Made by a program: the position numbers and the translations under genes | Shown: positions 1 through 8,752 of the stretch, piece after piece | Position numbering within the stretch: the first letter of the stretch is position 1 | Layout: each line of letters starts with the position of its first letter | The notes under the pieces: model-generated | The model's input: only the letters and a program-made list of their open reading frames with translations | What the model was told of the DNA's origin: nothing | Database searches by the model: none | Virus record (IMG/VR): IMGVR_UViG_3300032093_000002 | Location: 1 to 64,000 of that record | From: a virus | DNA: 64,000 nt | Reading direction: 5' to 3' (one strand)

Positions 1-1570
1 CTGATGTTCCACTTGTGCCTGAAGAACCTGAGCTACCAGATGAACCCGATGTTCCACTAGTTCCTGAAGTTCCGTCCATTCCGCTAGTTCCTGAAGAACC
101 ACTTGAACCTGATGTTCCGCTAGTTCCCGAAGTGCCGTCTGTCCCACTTGAGCCAGATGAACCTGAAGTTCCACTAGTTCCCGAAGTGCCGTCTGTCCCA
201 CTTGTTCCAGAAGAACCTGATGTTCCACTTGTGCCTGAAGAACCACTTGAACCTGATGTCCCACTTGTTCCTGAAGTGCCGTCTATTCCGCTAGTTCCTG
301 AACTACCGTCTGTTCCACTTGAGCCTGAAGAACCTGAGCTACCAGATGAACCTGATGTTCCACTAGTTCCTGAAGAACCATCTGTTCCACTGGAACCAGA
401 TGAACCTGATGTTCCACTAGTTCCTGAAGAACCATCTGTTCCACTAGAACCAGATGAACCTGATGTTCCACTTGTGCCTGAAGAACCTGAGCTACCAGAT
501 GAACCCGATGTTCCACTAGTTCCTGAAGTTCCGTCCATTCCGCTAGTTCCTGAAGAACCACTTGAACCTGATGTTCCGCTAGTTCCTGAAGTTCCATCAA
601 TACCACTAGTTCCTGAAGTTCCATCAATACCACTAGTTCCTGAAGAACCTGATGTTCCATCGATACCACTTGTTCCAGAAGTTCCATCTAATCCGCTTGT
701 TCCTGAAGTTCCATCAATACCACTAGTTCCTGAAGTTCCATCGATACCACTTGTTCCTGATGAACCTGATGTTCCATCGATACCACTTGTTCCTGATGAA
801 CCTGATGTTCCACTTGTTCCCGACGAACCACTTGAGCCTGAAGTTCCACTAATTCCTGAAGTTCCAGATGTTCCGTCTATTCCGCTAGTCCCAGATGTTC
901 CGTCTATTCCGCTAGTCCCAGATGTTCCGTCTATTCCGCTAGTTCCTGATGTTCCATCTGTTCCACTGGAACCAGATGAACCTGATGTTCCACTAGTTCC
1001 TGAAGAACCATCTGTTCCACTAGAACCAGATGAACCTGAAGAACCTGATGTCCCATCAATTCCACTTGTTCCTGATGTCCCATCAATTCCACTAGTCCCT
1101 GATGTTCCGTCTAAACCGCTTGTTCCAGAAGAACCAGATGTTCCATCTAATCCACTTGTTCCTGATGTCCCATCAATTCCACTAGTTCCTGAGGTTCCAT
1201 CAATTCCACTAGTTCCTGAGGTTCCATCTATGCCACTTGAACCAGACGTTCCGTCTACTCCACTTGTTCCTGAAGTGCCATCTATTCCAGATGTTCCACT
1301 CGAACCAGAAGTTCCGGATGTTCCGTCTAATCCGCTTGTTCCTGAAGTTCCATCAATTCCACTAGTTCCTGATGTTCCGTCTATTCCGCTAGTTCCAGAA
1401 GAGCCTGATGTTCCGTCTAAACCACTTGTTCCTGAAGTGCCATCTACCCCAGATGTTCCACTCGAACCAGAAGTTCCGTTGATACCACTTGAGCCAGAAG
1501 TCCCGTCGATTCCTGATGAACCACTTGAACCAGATGTTCCACTAGTCCCTGATGTTCCTCCTGTTATACT
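1..1570 (-). repeat. Coding tandem repeat for the GTSG shaft
   Basis: About 1.5 kb of degenerate 9-nt periodic sequence (variants of GGAACATCT, GGTTCAAGT and GGAATCGAT on the coding strand) encodes Gly-Thr/Ser-Ser triplets. Larger blocks of 60-100 bases recur nearly unchanged, for example around 30-110 and 480-560, which points to recent duplication or recombination within the shaft. Confidence 0.85.
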
Positions 1571-1705
1571 TTCCGTCAAGGCTGAAAACGTAATTTGCCC
1601 CGAAGTTCCTGATGTGCCTCCAGTATAGTCTGTAACTATATATAACCTATCGTCTGGGGCTGCCGATAGGACTATAGGTAAATCCGTTATTCTTGTTGTT
1701 GCCAT
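1..1705 (-). CDS. GTSG-repeat (collagen-like) tail fibre protein, partial at the C-terminus
   Basis: The reading frame starts at the ATG at 1705 and stays open through the window edge, so at least 568 residues are present and the C-terminus is missing. The first ~45 residues (MATTRITDLPIVLSAAPDDR, then a short beta-like stretch ending near FSALTESI) look like the attachment domain of a phage fibre. Almost everything after is GTSG, GSSG and G-I/L/V/N-DG units, a glycine every third residue like bacterial and phage collagen-like stalks. By analogy it should form a long trimeric shaft with a receptor-binding tip outside the window. It is the last gene of the baseplate/fibre cluster and has its own TATTTAT promoter. 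The overlapping plus-strand frame rich in Pro, Glu and Val is the shadow of this repeat. Fibre role is inferred. Confidence 0.8.
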   Translation of the reverse strand, partial: MATTRITDLPIVLSAAPDDRLYIVTDYTGGTSGTSGQITFSALTESITGGTSGTSGTSGSSGSSGIDGTSGSSGINGTSGSSGTSGVDGTSGTSGLDGTSGSSGTSGIDGTSGTSGIDGTSGTSGLDGTSGTSGSSGTSGIDGTSGTSGVDGTSGSSGIDGTSGTSGIDGTSGTSGIDGTSGTSGLDGTSGSSGTSGLDGTSGTSGIDGTSGTSGIDGTSGSSGSSGSSGTDGSSGTSGTSGSSGSSGTDGTSGTSGIDGTSGTSGIDGTSGTSGIDGTSGTSGISGTSGSSGSSGTSGTSGSSGTSGIDGTSGSSGTSGIDGTSGTSGIDGTSGTSGLDGTSGTSGIDGTSGSSGTSGIDGTSGTSGIDGTSGTSGTSGSSGSSGTSGMDGTSGTSGTSGSSGSSGSSGTSGTSGSSGSSGTDGSSGTSGTSGSSGSSGTDGSSGTSGTSGSSGSSGSSGSSGTDGSSGTSGIDGTSGTSGTSGSSGSSGTSGTSGSSGTSGTDGTSGTSGTSGSSGSSGTDGTSGTSGTSGSSGSSGTSGMDGTSGTSGTSGSSGSSGSSGTSGTS

Positions 1706-1710
1706 AGCTT

Positions 1711-1717
1711 ATAAATA
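1711..1717 (-). promoter_or_regulatory. Putative TATTTAT phage promoter of the GTSG fibre gene
   Basis: TATTTAT on the coding strand, 5 nt before the ATG at 1705. If it acts as a -10-like element the transcript would be nearly leaderless. Confidence 0.5.
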
Positions 1718-1743
1718 TTTTCTATTAATCTTTTTTATTTGGT

Positions 1744-3231
1744 TTAACATGGTTGCCATAGTCCTCCGACAACAAATCCATCACTATCTATTTGCCAATA
1801 TCCTGTGAGAGAGTCGGTGCTGTTGGTATACCAATAATTATTCCCGTTGAAAGGCGTATTGAATGAACTGTCTGCAAAGAATCTCGTTGCACTATACCAA
1901 TCATTCGATGGACTGTAAATTGTTTGACCCAACGTTTGTGGGTCTATACATATTGGTTGTGTTGTTTCCCCTGATGAAACTAAGAATGATGTAATTTCTT
2001 GTTGAGCACCAATTGGGTCACCATTTTGAGCAATTAATTCTTGACCATCTTGAGTTATAATTAAAATCTCAAATACGGATGGAGTTGCTGTTGGTGAAGG
2101 AGTAAACGAAGGGGTTGGTGTATTAGTTTCTGTTGGAGTTGGTGTGTTAGTTTCTGTTGGAGTTGGTGTGTTAGTTTCTGTTGGAGTAGGAGTCGGAGAT
2201 ATCAAACATCCGTTAGGGTCCGAACTTGTGATTAGACCTGCTCCGCCTGTAACTCTATACCAAGCAACACCGTTGGAATAGTATCCGTCAGGTGCTGGTG
2301 TTGTAAGAGCCGAATCAGTATATAAAGTTTCCCCAATGTTAGGTCCAGGTCCATCTCCAGGTCCACTGTAGAAGTTAGTTGGTGATGAGTAAAAATTACC
2401 ACACGATGTTAATGAGCTAGATAAATCATAACCTAATGAATATTCCCAATATGCTCTTGAAGCTGTAGGTGTTGTTGTCGGTGTTGCGGTTGGAGTTTCA
2501 GTTTGCGTAGGTGTTTGTGTTGGAGTCTCAGTATTTGTTGGGGTTGGAGTCTCTGTAGGCGTCTCGCTTGGTGTTACAGATGGTGTTGGTGTGTTAGTTT
2601 CAGTTGGAGTTTGAGTTGGTGTCTCACCAGGTGTTGCGGTAGGTGATTCTGTAGGTGTTTGTGATGGGGTTTCGGTTGGAGTTCCCGTCTGTGTTGGTGT
2701 AGGAGTTTCAGAAGTAGAAGGGGTCGGTGTAGGAGTTGTTGTTGGTGTCTCCGTTTGTGTTGGGGTCGGCGATTCTGTTGCAGTTGGTGTTTGACCAGGG
2801 CTTGCAGTTATACTTGGAGTTGGTGTTTGTGTCTGAGTTTCAGTTGGAGTTTGTGTTGGAGTCTCTGAAGTTGTTGGAGTCTGTGTTGTTGTTGGTGTTT
2901 CTGTAGGTGTAGAATTAGGGGTTCCTGTATTTGTTGGTGTAGGTGTAAACGTAGGTGTTACAGTAGGAGTAGGTGTAGGTGTAGGGGTAACGCATTCAAA
3001 TGTAATAACAACTCCGTTGAACATTTCGGTTCTTGTCTGTGCAGAGGCATAAAGAGTTGCGGCTGAAAGGTAGGTCGAAGTCCCATAATAGATATCGAAT
3101 GGACCTAAGGCATTAGAATTCTGAGATAATCTTACAATGTAAGTGACACATCCCGTAACCGAGACCTGTTGCGTAACTACTGTATTACAACCTTCAGCAG
3201 TATTGACACAAAAAATATTATAAAGGGACAT
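1744..3231 (-). CDS. Thr/Pro-repeat stalk protein, virion surface or fibre-associated
   Basis: 495 residues. Residues ~1-80 are a beta-rich N-terminal domain, followed by ~180 residues of [13 protein letters not shown] low-complexity sequence. A globular block with aromatic, Gly and Asp residues (~265-350) follows, then a second short TP stretch with three identical TETNTPTP units, and a C-terminal domain of ~110 residues beginning [10 protein letters not shown]. Such Thr/Pro stretches usually form stiff extended linkers, so this reads as two or three binding modules on stalks. No enzyme motif is visible. It lies between the SprB-repeat protein and the GTSG fibre with its own TATTTAT promoter, consistent with an adsorption accessory. 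No family name recognised. Confidence 0.7.
   Translation of the reverse strand: MSLYNIFCVNTAEGCNTVVTQQVSVTGCVTYIVRLSQNSNALGPFDIYYGTSTYLSAATLYASAQTRTEMFNGVVITFECVTPTPTPTPTVTPTFTPTPTNTGTPNSTPTETPTTTQTPTTSETPTQTPTETQTQTPTPSITASPGQTPTATESPTPTQTETPTTTPTPTPSTSETPTPTQTGTPTETPSQTPTESPTATPGETPTQTPTETNTPTPSVTPSETPTETPTPTNTETPTQTPTQTETPTATPTTTPTASRAYWEYSLGYDLSSSLTSCGNFYSSPTNFYSGPGDGPGPNIGETLYTDSALTTPAPDGYYSNGVAWYRVTGGAGLITSSDPNGCLISPTPTPTETNTPTPTETNTPTPTETNTPTPSFTPSPTATPSVFEILIITQDGQELIAQNGDPIGAQQEITSFLVSSGETTQPICIDPQTLGQTIYSPSNDWYSATRFFADSSFNTPFNGNNYWYTNSTDSLTGYWQIDSDGFVVGGLWQPC
2117..2188 (-). repeat. Three 24-nt tandem repeats coding TETNTPTP
   Basis: Units at 2117-2140, 2141-2164 and 2165-2188 differ by only one base each from the consensus. 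They form the second Thr/Pro linker of the surrounding gene and could expand or contract by slippage. Confidence 0.85.
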
Positions 3232-3245
3232 CCGCGGTTTTTTTA

Positions 3246-3252
3246 ATAAATA
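3246..3252 (-). promoter_or_regulatory. Putative TATTTAT promoter of the Thr/Pro protein gene
   Basis: TATTTAT on the coding strand, 14 nt before the ATG at 3231, in the 72-nt gap between two fibre-region genes. Confidence 0.5.
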
Positions 3253-3303
3253 CCACGATTATCTATTTGAATATCTCGAAACGAAAAATTATTAAATACT
3301 TTA

Positions 3304-3630
3304 TCATGTACAAATAATATTGAATCCACATACAGCATTTTGAATGTCTATATTTACAACACAACTCTCGAGCTCAACTGTAATATTGAAAGTACAACCA
3401 AATGTACAATCTAGTATTTTTACTGACTCACATCCATTTGCATCAACCAAACGTAACATGATTTCAGGTGCGGTCTGAAATATTGTAGGAATAGTTGTAT
3501 TGTAATAAACAGTTGGTGGAACTCCACTAATTGTACCAAGTAAAAACTGATTATTTCCGTATATGTCGGATATAAAAGCTTGTATTGGAAAAGTGCCCCC
3601 TGTGATTTCTGTTATTCTTACCTGAACCAT
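3304..3630 (-). CDS. Small beta-rich virion protein with an SprB-like motif
   Basis: 108 residues from the ATG at 3630. A longer frame from a TTG at 3642 exists, but the ATG shares one base with the TAA of the upstream gene (TAATG), the coupling used elsewhere in this cluster. The segment LRLVDANGCES resembles the end of each SprB-type unit in the gene upstream, so it may be a detached single module. There are five to six cysteines in the C-terminal half. It is probably a structural accessory to the adhesin-like protein; function unknown. Confidence 0.65.
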   Translation of the reverse strand: MVQVRITEITGGTFPIQAFISDIYGNNQFLLGTISGVPPTVYYNTTIPTIFQTAPEIMLRLVDANGCESVKILDCTFGCTFNITVELESCVVNIDIQNAVCGFNIICT

Positions 3631-5768
3631 TATGTTAAACAAATTATATCATAAACAATCGACAACTCCACAACAATTTCTTGACCATTCAATGAATTGT
3701 TTGCCGGGTTAGTTGCAATTGTTATTTGGTTGTTTATTTGGTCTATTGTTACAGTCAAAATTCCTGGTATGGAAAGTAGTAGACTCTTTATAGTATCATA
3801 CCATAAATTATCACCCGGCGGATTGTTCAGAGTCGTTGCTGTGAAGAAAGTGCTTGATGCACTCAACCCCGCTGGGTTGACATTGACTTTAGCTGTGAAT
3901 ATTGCAGAAATCAAATCACAGTTTGTATTGTCTTGCGTCAAATCAGCGTAACCCTCGTTTAACATTTGTAGTAAACCGAGTTTAGTTGGGGAATCTATGT
4001 TAAAGATTTCTTCTCCCATAACATAACACTGATAAGATGTATAGTTGGTGTCACAGGTAATTGTTGTTGAGCGTGAAAGTGAACATCCATTTGCATCAAC
4101 AATAGAAAGACTGTATGTTCCTCCTGTCAAATTGTAAACTTCAATTTGTTGAGGGTTAGATGGGACGTTATTTGACCAATTGAATTGGAATGGTGGTGTG
4201 CCCGAAGTGATGAATGCGGTAATTTGACCATCGTTTCCTGAGCCACAATTAATACTATATAAACTAAAATCTAAGTTGTCTCCTTTTGGGATGAAAATTG
4301 TTTGAGTTTGTTGACATCCCGTTGAGTCAGTAACAGTAACAACATGGTTTCCAAAAGTTAAGTTATTAAATGTTACCGCTGTTAAATTTGTATCAACAAC
4401 ATTCAATATTCCATCAACTGAATAATCCAATGGTAGAGTATATCCTGGTGATGTAGTAATTCTTACACTTCCGTTGTTTTGATTACACGTTGTTCCTGTG
4501 ATTTCTGTTGAAAGTGTGAATTTATTAATTGCCAATATTATCACTTCTTGACTAAATTGGCATCCTGTAGAATCCTCAACAAATACTGAGTAAGTGTCCG
4601 CAGATAAATTCTCAAAGGTTTGAATTTGTTGTTGTCCTACAATAATTTTTTGGTTTCCTCCGTCGCCAACCAAGGTGTAGGTAAAGGGACCTTGTCCTCC
4701 TATAACTGTGACAGTTATCAATCCATCATTACTTGAACAATAAGAATTAGTTCCAACAACACTTACAGAACTCATCCCGTTTGGTGTTAGTAAAGTAGTC
4801 CCCGTGAATATTTGACACAGTCCAGCATCTGTGACTGAGAAATTGTAATCACCAGCAGATAATCCTGATATCGTAAAATCTTGAGCATATGATATGAGAA
4901 CTTGGCCTGTTGACGCGGAGTAATAATATGGTTGACTTCCACCTGTTATTGTGAGAGTAATTGAGCCATCGCTTTGGAAACAACTTGGATTGGTTTCTGT
5001 TGTGAAAAACGCACCCATTTGGTCGACGTTGACGACAGCAGCATCTTTTATGTTTACACAACCAAAACCATCTTTAACTTCAACCGAATATAATCCTTCA
5101 GTCAATCCTGTTGCAGTTGCACCTGTCTGACCATTAGACCACAAATAAGTAAAAGGTCCTTGTCCCGTTAGTCCCGTGACCATTATCTTACCAATCGGGG
5201 TTCCTCCACAACTCGAATTAGGTATGGAATATAAACCGTAGTTGGTGAGAAGAGATTGTTCAACGATAAAACTTTGGCTAAAACCTGAGCATCCACCTAA
5301 ATCACTAACGGCCAAGTAATATGTTCCGGCCGAAAGATTTTCAAAAATTACGGTTGGGTTGCTTGAAAGGAAAGTTTGAACAAGTGTTCCGTCACCTGAG
5401 AAGACAGAATAATTTGCAGAAGAATAAATCGTATTAGAGGAACCAGTAACAGAACCATTGTTTTCAGCACAAGTGGTGTTCTGAACACCGAGAACACTAC
5501 AACACACTCCACTCGAAATAGGTATGTTAACATTAATTTCTTGATTTGTTGGTAAAGTGCTATCATTCACAGTCATTAGGACGACTGAACTAAATAATCC
5601 TGATTTGGTTACTGGCGCATTTTCAGCTAATGTAACCGTCGGATAATAAGGGTCAACAAATTGGACGGTATATGGTTCTATACCACCTGAGAAAGAGATT
5701 TGGAATGCACCGCTTCCGTTATTTTGACAATCCCCTGTTACTAATAATGTATAATCAAATAATGCCAT
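3630..5768 (-). CDS. SprB-repeat adhesin-like virion protein
   Basis: 712 residues. Six consecutive ~80-residue units, plus a divergent one at the N-terminus, each show the SprB pattern: Cys, N/G-D-G-x-I, a GG-x-x-PF/PY-x-Y block, L-x-x-G-x-Y-x-x-x-V-x-D and GC near the end. SprB repeats are known from Bacteroidetes gliding adhesins and surface proteins, so the unit may have been taken from a host of that phylum. A ~135-residue C-terminal domain without repeats follows and resembles the end of the upstream 992-aa wedge protein. It follows that gene by 5 nt and should share its transcript. Proposed role: tail or baseplate decoration for host-surface contact (inferred). Confidence 0.8.
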   Translation of the reverse strand: MALFDYTLLVTGDCQNNGSGAFQISFSGGIEPYTVQFVDPYYPTVTLAENAPVTKSGLFSSVVLMTVNDSTLPTNQEINVNIPISSGVCCSVLGVQNTTCAENNGSVTGSSNTIYSSANYSVFSGDGTLVQTFLSSNPTVIFENLSAGTYYLAVSDLGGCSGFSQSFIVEQSLLTNYGLYSIPNSSCGGTPIGKIMVTGLTGQGPFTYLWSNGQTGATATGLTEGLYSVEVKDGFGCVNIKDAAVVNVDQMGAFFTTETNPSCFQSDGSITLTITGGSQPYYYSASTGQVLISYAQDFTISGLSAGDYNFSVTDAGLCQIFTGTTLLTPNGMSSVSVVGTNSYCSSNDGLITVTVIGGQGPFTYTLVGDGGNQKIIVGQQQIQTFENLSADTYSVFVEDSTGCQFSQEVIILAINKFTLSTEITGTTCNQNNGSVRITTSPGYTLPLDYSVDGILNVVDTNLTAVTFNNLTFGNHVVTVTDSTGCQQTQTIFIPKGDNLDFSLYSINCGSGNDGQITAFITSGTPPFQFNWSNNVPSNPQQIEVYNLTGGTYSLSIVDANGCSLSRSTTITCDTNYTSYQCYVMGEEIFNIDSPTKLGLLQMLNEGYADLTQDNTNCDLISAIFTAKVNVNPAGLSASSTFFTATTLNNPPGDNLWYDTIKSLLLSIPGILTVTIDQINNQITIATNPANNSLNGQEIVVELSIVYDIICLT

Positions 5769-5773
5769 TCAAT

Positions 5774-8752
5774 TTAACAATTTATGCTTATGTTAATACA
5801 TACGTTTAGTTTGACTGTTTCATTCATGTTTCTTGGTGTGCATGTCGAATTAGTTATTGATAAATTATTTCCATTTAGGAAATATGTAAACCCATAATCG
5901 TAGACTGCTGGTAGATATTGAATCAAAGCATTTCTCCAATTTGAATTTGTTGGAACATCCGTGAATCCATACCCTGTGTAGAAAGGTTGTTGTATAATTT
6001 TTTGTCCCGCAATTTCCAAATCAACATACCAATTTGTTTCAACTGAACTTTGAACACAATCGTTTAAGGTTAATACTTGTGCTTCGAGCATTATGTTTAG
6101 TCTATTTGCTAAAATCGATTGGAAGTTTGATACATTTGTATCACCATTTAACCAAGGATATATGTTGAAGTCAACATATTCTGTTTGACATGTGTAATCA
6201 AAAATGTTTGTTATTATAAAACAAGGCTCAACTGGCACAGGAATTATTTCACAACCTCTTTGTCTTCTATAAACGTATTTTTGTCTGTGTAGTATTGAGT
6301 TTTCGAGTCTTGAACCTGTATTCCATATTGTGGTTGCAGGTATCATTTGCTCTACTAACTTCATCCACCACGGACCCAATCCGTTGATGTAGTCGATTAG
6401 TTTTTGATACGTATATTTGTTGTTTGGTATACCCACTGTTTGTTCTGATTGGATATACTTCCACCAAACCGATTGAAGAGTTGGATATCCTCCTGTTTTA
6501 CCATCAGTGATATATTGTCTGTTTCTAGTATTAATCATATTCTCCCAAAAAGTTTGGTAGAATTCGAAGAATGTTTTCTTTTTTGGTTCGGGTTTGATAA
6601 AAGTTGAGTCGACTCCACCTGGAACTGGATATCCAATTGTCAGACCTGATTCAGGAATCGGGTAGTCGTATTTTCTTGAAGAAACCCAAACGTCGTAAAC
6701 AAGTCCTTGTGAAGCATTCAAAAACAAATCTATGTTTTTAACATTCAATACGAGTTTTTCATTGTCCGCATAATAATAAGCGTTGAAATTAGCATCCCTT
6801 GAAACTCTTATCTTGTCATCCTCTTCAAGCCACGACTTATTATTGTCAACAACTTTTTTAAGTTTGAATCCCTCGGTCATATAAGGAAAATCTCTGAACC
6901 TATCGAGATATTTTTGACCATATGTAAATGGTTGTAGTTGAGTTTGAATATCGTAGTTCTGACCTGTATAGATTTGTCCTGTAATTTGAACCTCATCTGG
7001 ACTTCTATGTTGTGGTGTGCTTTCATACCAACCAGCACCCAATTGGAAGAAATAAGATTCCGTATTTACGGGAGCCTTAGGAAATCCTTGAGCGTCTATT
7101 GGATAATCATCTAGATTTATCTGAACATCTTGATAGGTGTCAACAGTTGTGAAGGCTGTAAAGGTTTTTCCTTTTATTTTATATGTAGAACCTGGTAGAT
7201 AAGCCGGTGTGTTTTGAACATAAGTTCCACCTGTTATGGCCGCATATTGTGTGTCGAACTGTTCCATGTTGATTTTTTGGTCAGCCAAATAGATGTGCTC
7301 GTTGAATTCTATTAACGACTCGGGTGCACCAATCAATCTCATCATAAACTCAACACTTCGTCTCGTTCCTTTTGATTTGAAAAGGTATGCTGAGTTGAGA
7401 ATCAAATTCCTATAAAATGCGTAGTTGATTTCAGTTGGTGTAAGGGCTCTCGCATAACCTGGATATGAAGGTGTTTGTGTATTTCCAAAAATCGAATCTA
7501 AAAAGTCCGTATCAGTAATAGGTGAAAAATTTGAACTCCATCCCAAGGTTTGAGATAGGTTAACTAACAATTGAGATGGGATGTCATTACCAACATTATA
7601 ATTTACAGAGTTCATAAACGCTAAAGCGTCGATGAAGTTTTTGACTTGGTCAAAACTTCTTCCGTAAATTTGAAAAATCTTTTCGGCTTTCCTTCCTAAT
7701 GTATCAAATTCTTTCAATGAATCTGAAACAAAAAATCTTGAAATTAAATTTGTTTTATATGAATCAAGATTTACCGCAATTGTTTCCAATTGTGTCAAAT
7801 ACTCTTCGAATAAGAAAGAACGAATATCTAAATTCCATGGACCGTCCTTAGGCCATGTTACAGATTGGTTGTTTGTATAAAACTGACCCCCTTCCGTTTG
7901 CTGTGGTATTTGGAACACAGCTGTGTATTCAGGTCTAACCAATCTATTCATCAGAAACTTTTCAACCTCATCCAAACTCTCAGCAAAAATTCTGTCAACT
8001 ATGAAATCATTCGGTCTTATTTGATACTCTTGAATACTTGTTGTTGCGGTTTGTCCAAAAGGTGCACCGGAAACAGTGAATTTGATTATACCACTTGATA
8101 ATGTTTGAGAGGGTGTAAATGAAATAACTTTGAAAATATCATCATTGATTGATACGCAGTAATCTAAGTAAGTATTGTAGAGATTCCTATAAGGTGACAC
8201 ACCAATTTCTCTCATGTTTAGGTTTGTGGCCGCACTTACAGAATAATCAACGTCAAATGGGTTTTTGATTCTATTAACACTTACTTCAAAACTTGTTTCA
8301 TCATAAATCGGGTCATACGCGACATTCTGTGCTGTAAATCCAGTTAGGAAATCATCGTTCAAAAATTGAATATCTAAAGAAGCAGGAAATACACTTATAA
8401 TATGAGTAATTGATACTTGAAATCTTTTTGATAGTGAACCATATAATGTGAAATTTGTAACCTGAGACAAATCATAGTTCGGGTAAACCCTGAATTGAGT
8501 CGCTTGAATTCTTCTACTCTCAGCAAGTGTATCAACATCAAGATAATCCAAATCTATAGGCTCCGAAAAAGCACCAACATTAAATCTACGATTCACTTTC
8601 TCCACAATAGAAGTTGTGAATTCGAAGTTACCTTGCGTGAGACCGCCCCCTTCAACTGTCTGCAATCCTACAATATTGTCAGAGAAGGTAGCCGCCCCAC
8701 TTCCTGGTCTTGGCGGATAGAAAAATTTAGTTGTTCTTCTTGATGTCGCCAT
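5774..8752 (-). CDS. Baseplate wedge protein, gp7 / P2 gpI (tail protein I)-like
   Basis: 992 residues, close to T4 gp7 (about 1030). The middle region (~330-480) has the pattern of phage tail protein I: a helical stretch around IFQIYGRSFDQVKNFIDALA, then a lower-case-like loop with LGWSSNF, then LFKSKGTRRSVEFMMRLIGAP. This 'KGT-x-x-x-V-x-x-x-x-x-x-x-G' signature is typical of the protein paired with baseplate J/gp6 in contractile systems. The C-terminal ~130 residues are a separate beta-rich domain with cysteines. Its ATG overlaps the previous stop by one base. gp6 and gp25 lie upstream in the same cluster, which supports a wedge role. The family link is from remembered motifs, not a search. 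Confidence 0.65.
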   Translation of the reverse strand: MATSRRTTKFFYPPRPGSGAATFSDNIVGLQTVEGGGLTQGNFEFTTSIVEKVNRRFNVGAFSEPIDLDYLDVDTLAESRRIQATQFRVYPNYDLSQVTNFTLYGSLSKRFQVSITHIISVFPASLDIQFLNDDFLTGFTAQNVAYDPIYDETSFEVSVNRIKNPFDVDYSVSAATNLNMREIGVSPYRNLYNTYLDYCVSINDDIFKVISFTPSQTLSSGIIKFTVSGAPFGQTATTSIQEYQIRPNDFIVDRIFAESLDEVEKFLMNRLVRPEYTAVFQIPQQTEGGQFYTNNQSVTWPKDGPWNLDIRSFLFEEYLTQLETIAVNLDSYKTNLISRFFVSDSLKEFDTLGRKAEKIFQIYGRSFDQVKNFIDALAFMNSVNYNVGNDIPSQLLVNLSQTLGWSSNFSPITDTDFLDSIFGNTQTPSYPGYARALTPTEINYAFYRNLILNSAYLFKSKGTRRSVEFMMRLIGAPESLIEFNEHIYLADQKINMEQFDTQYAAITGGTYVQNTPAYLPGSTYKIKGKTFTAFTTVDTYQDVQINLDDYPIDAQGFPKAPVNTESYFFQLGAGWYESTPQHRSPDEVQITGQIYTGQNYDIQTQLQPFTYGQKYLDRFRDFPYMTEGFKLKKVVDNNKSWLEEDDKIRVSRDANFNAYYYADNEKLVLNVKNIDLFLNASQGLVYDVWVSSRKYDYPIPESGLTIGYPVPGGVDSTFIKPEPKKKTFFEFYQTFWENMINTRNRQYITDGKTGGYPTLQSVWWKYIQSEQTVGIPNNKYTYQKLIDYINGLGPWWMKLVEQMIPATTIWNTGSRLENSILHRQKYVYRRQRGCEIIPVPVEPCFIITNIFDYTCQTEYVDFNIYPWLNGDTNVSNFQSILANRLNIMLEAQVLTLNDCVQSSVETNWYVDLEIAGQKIIQQPFYTGYGFTDVPTNSNWRNALIQYLPAVYDYGFTYFLNGNNLSITNSTCTPRNMNETVKLNVCINISINC

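Noticed and set aside
1-1570. CRISPR-like or satellite repeats
   Set aside because: The repeats are 9-nt periodic, keep one open frame and have no spacers of constant length.
15-1628. Plus-strand 537-residue frame made of PEEPDVPLVPE-type repeats
   Set aside because: It is the antisense shadow of the GTSG repeat gene; the minus frame has a proper ATG, a non-repetitive N-terminal domain and a promoter motif.
1711-1718. T4-type late promoters TATAAATA on the plus strand next to many starts
   Set aside because: For minus genes the element reads TATAAATA only on the non-coding strand, and for plus genes it reads TATTTAT; the T4 sense is therefore wrong everywhere.
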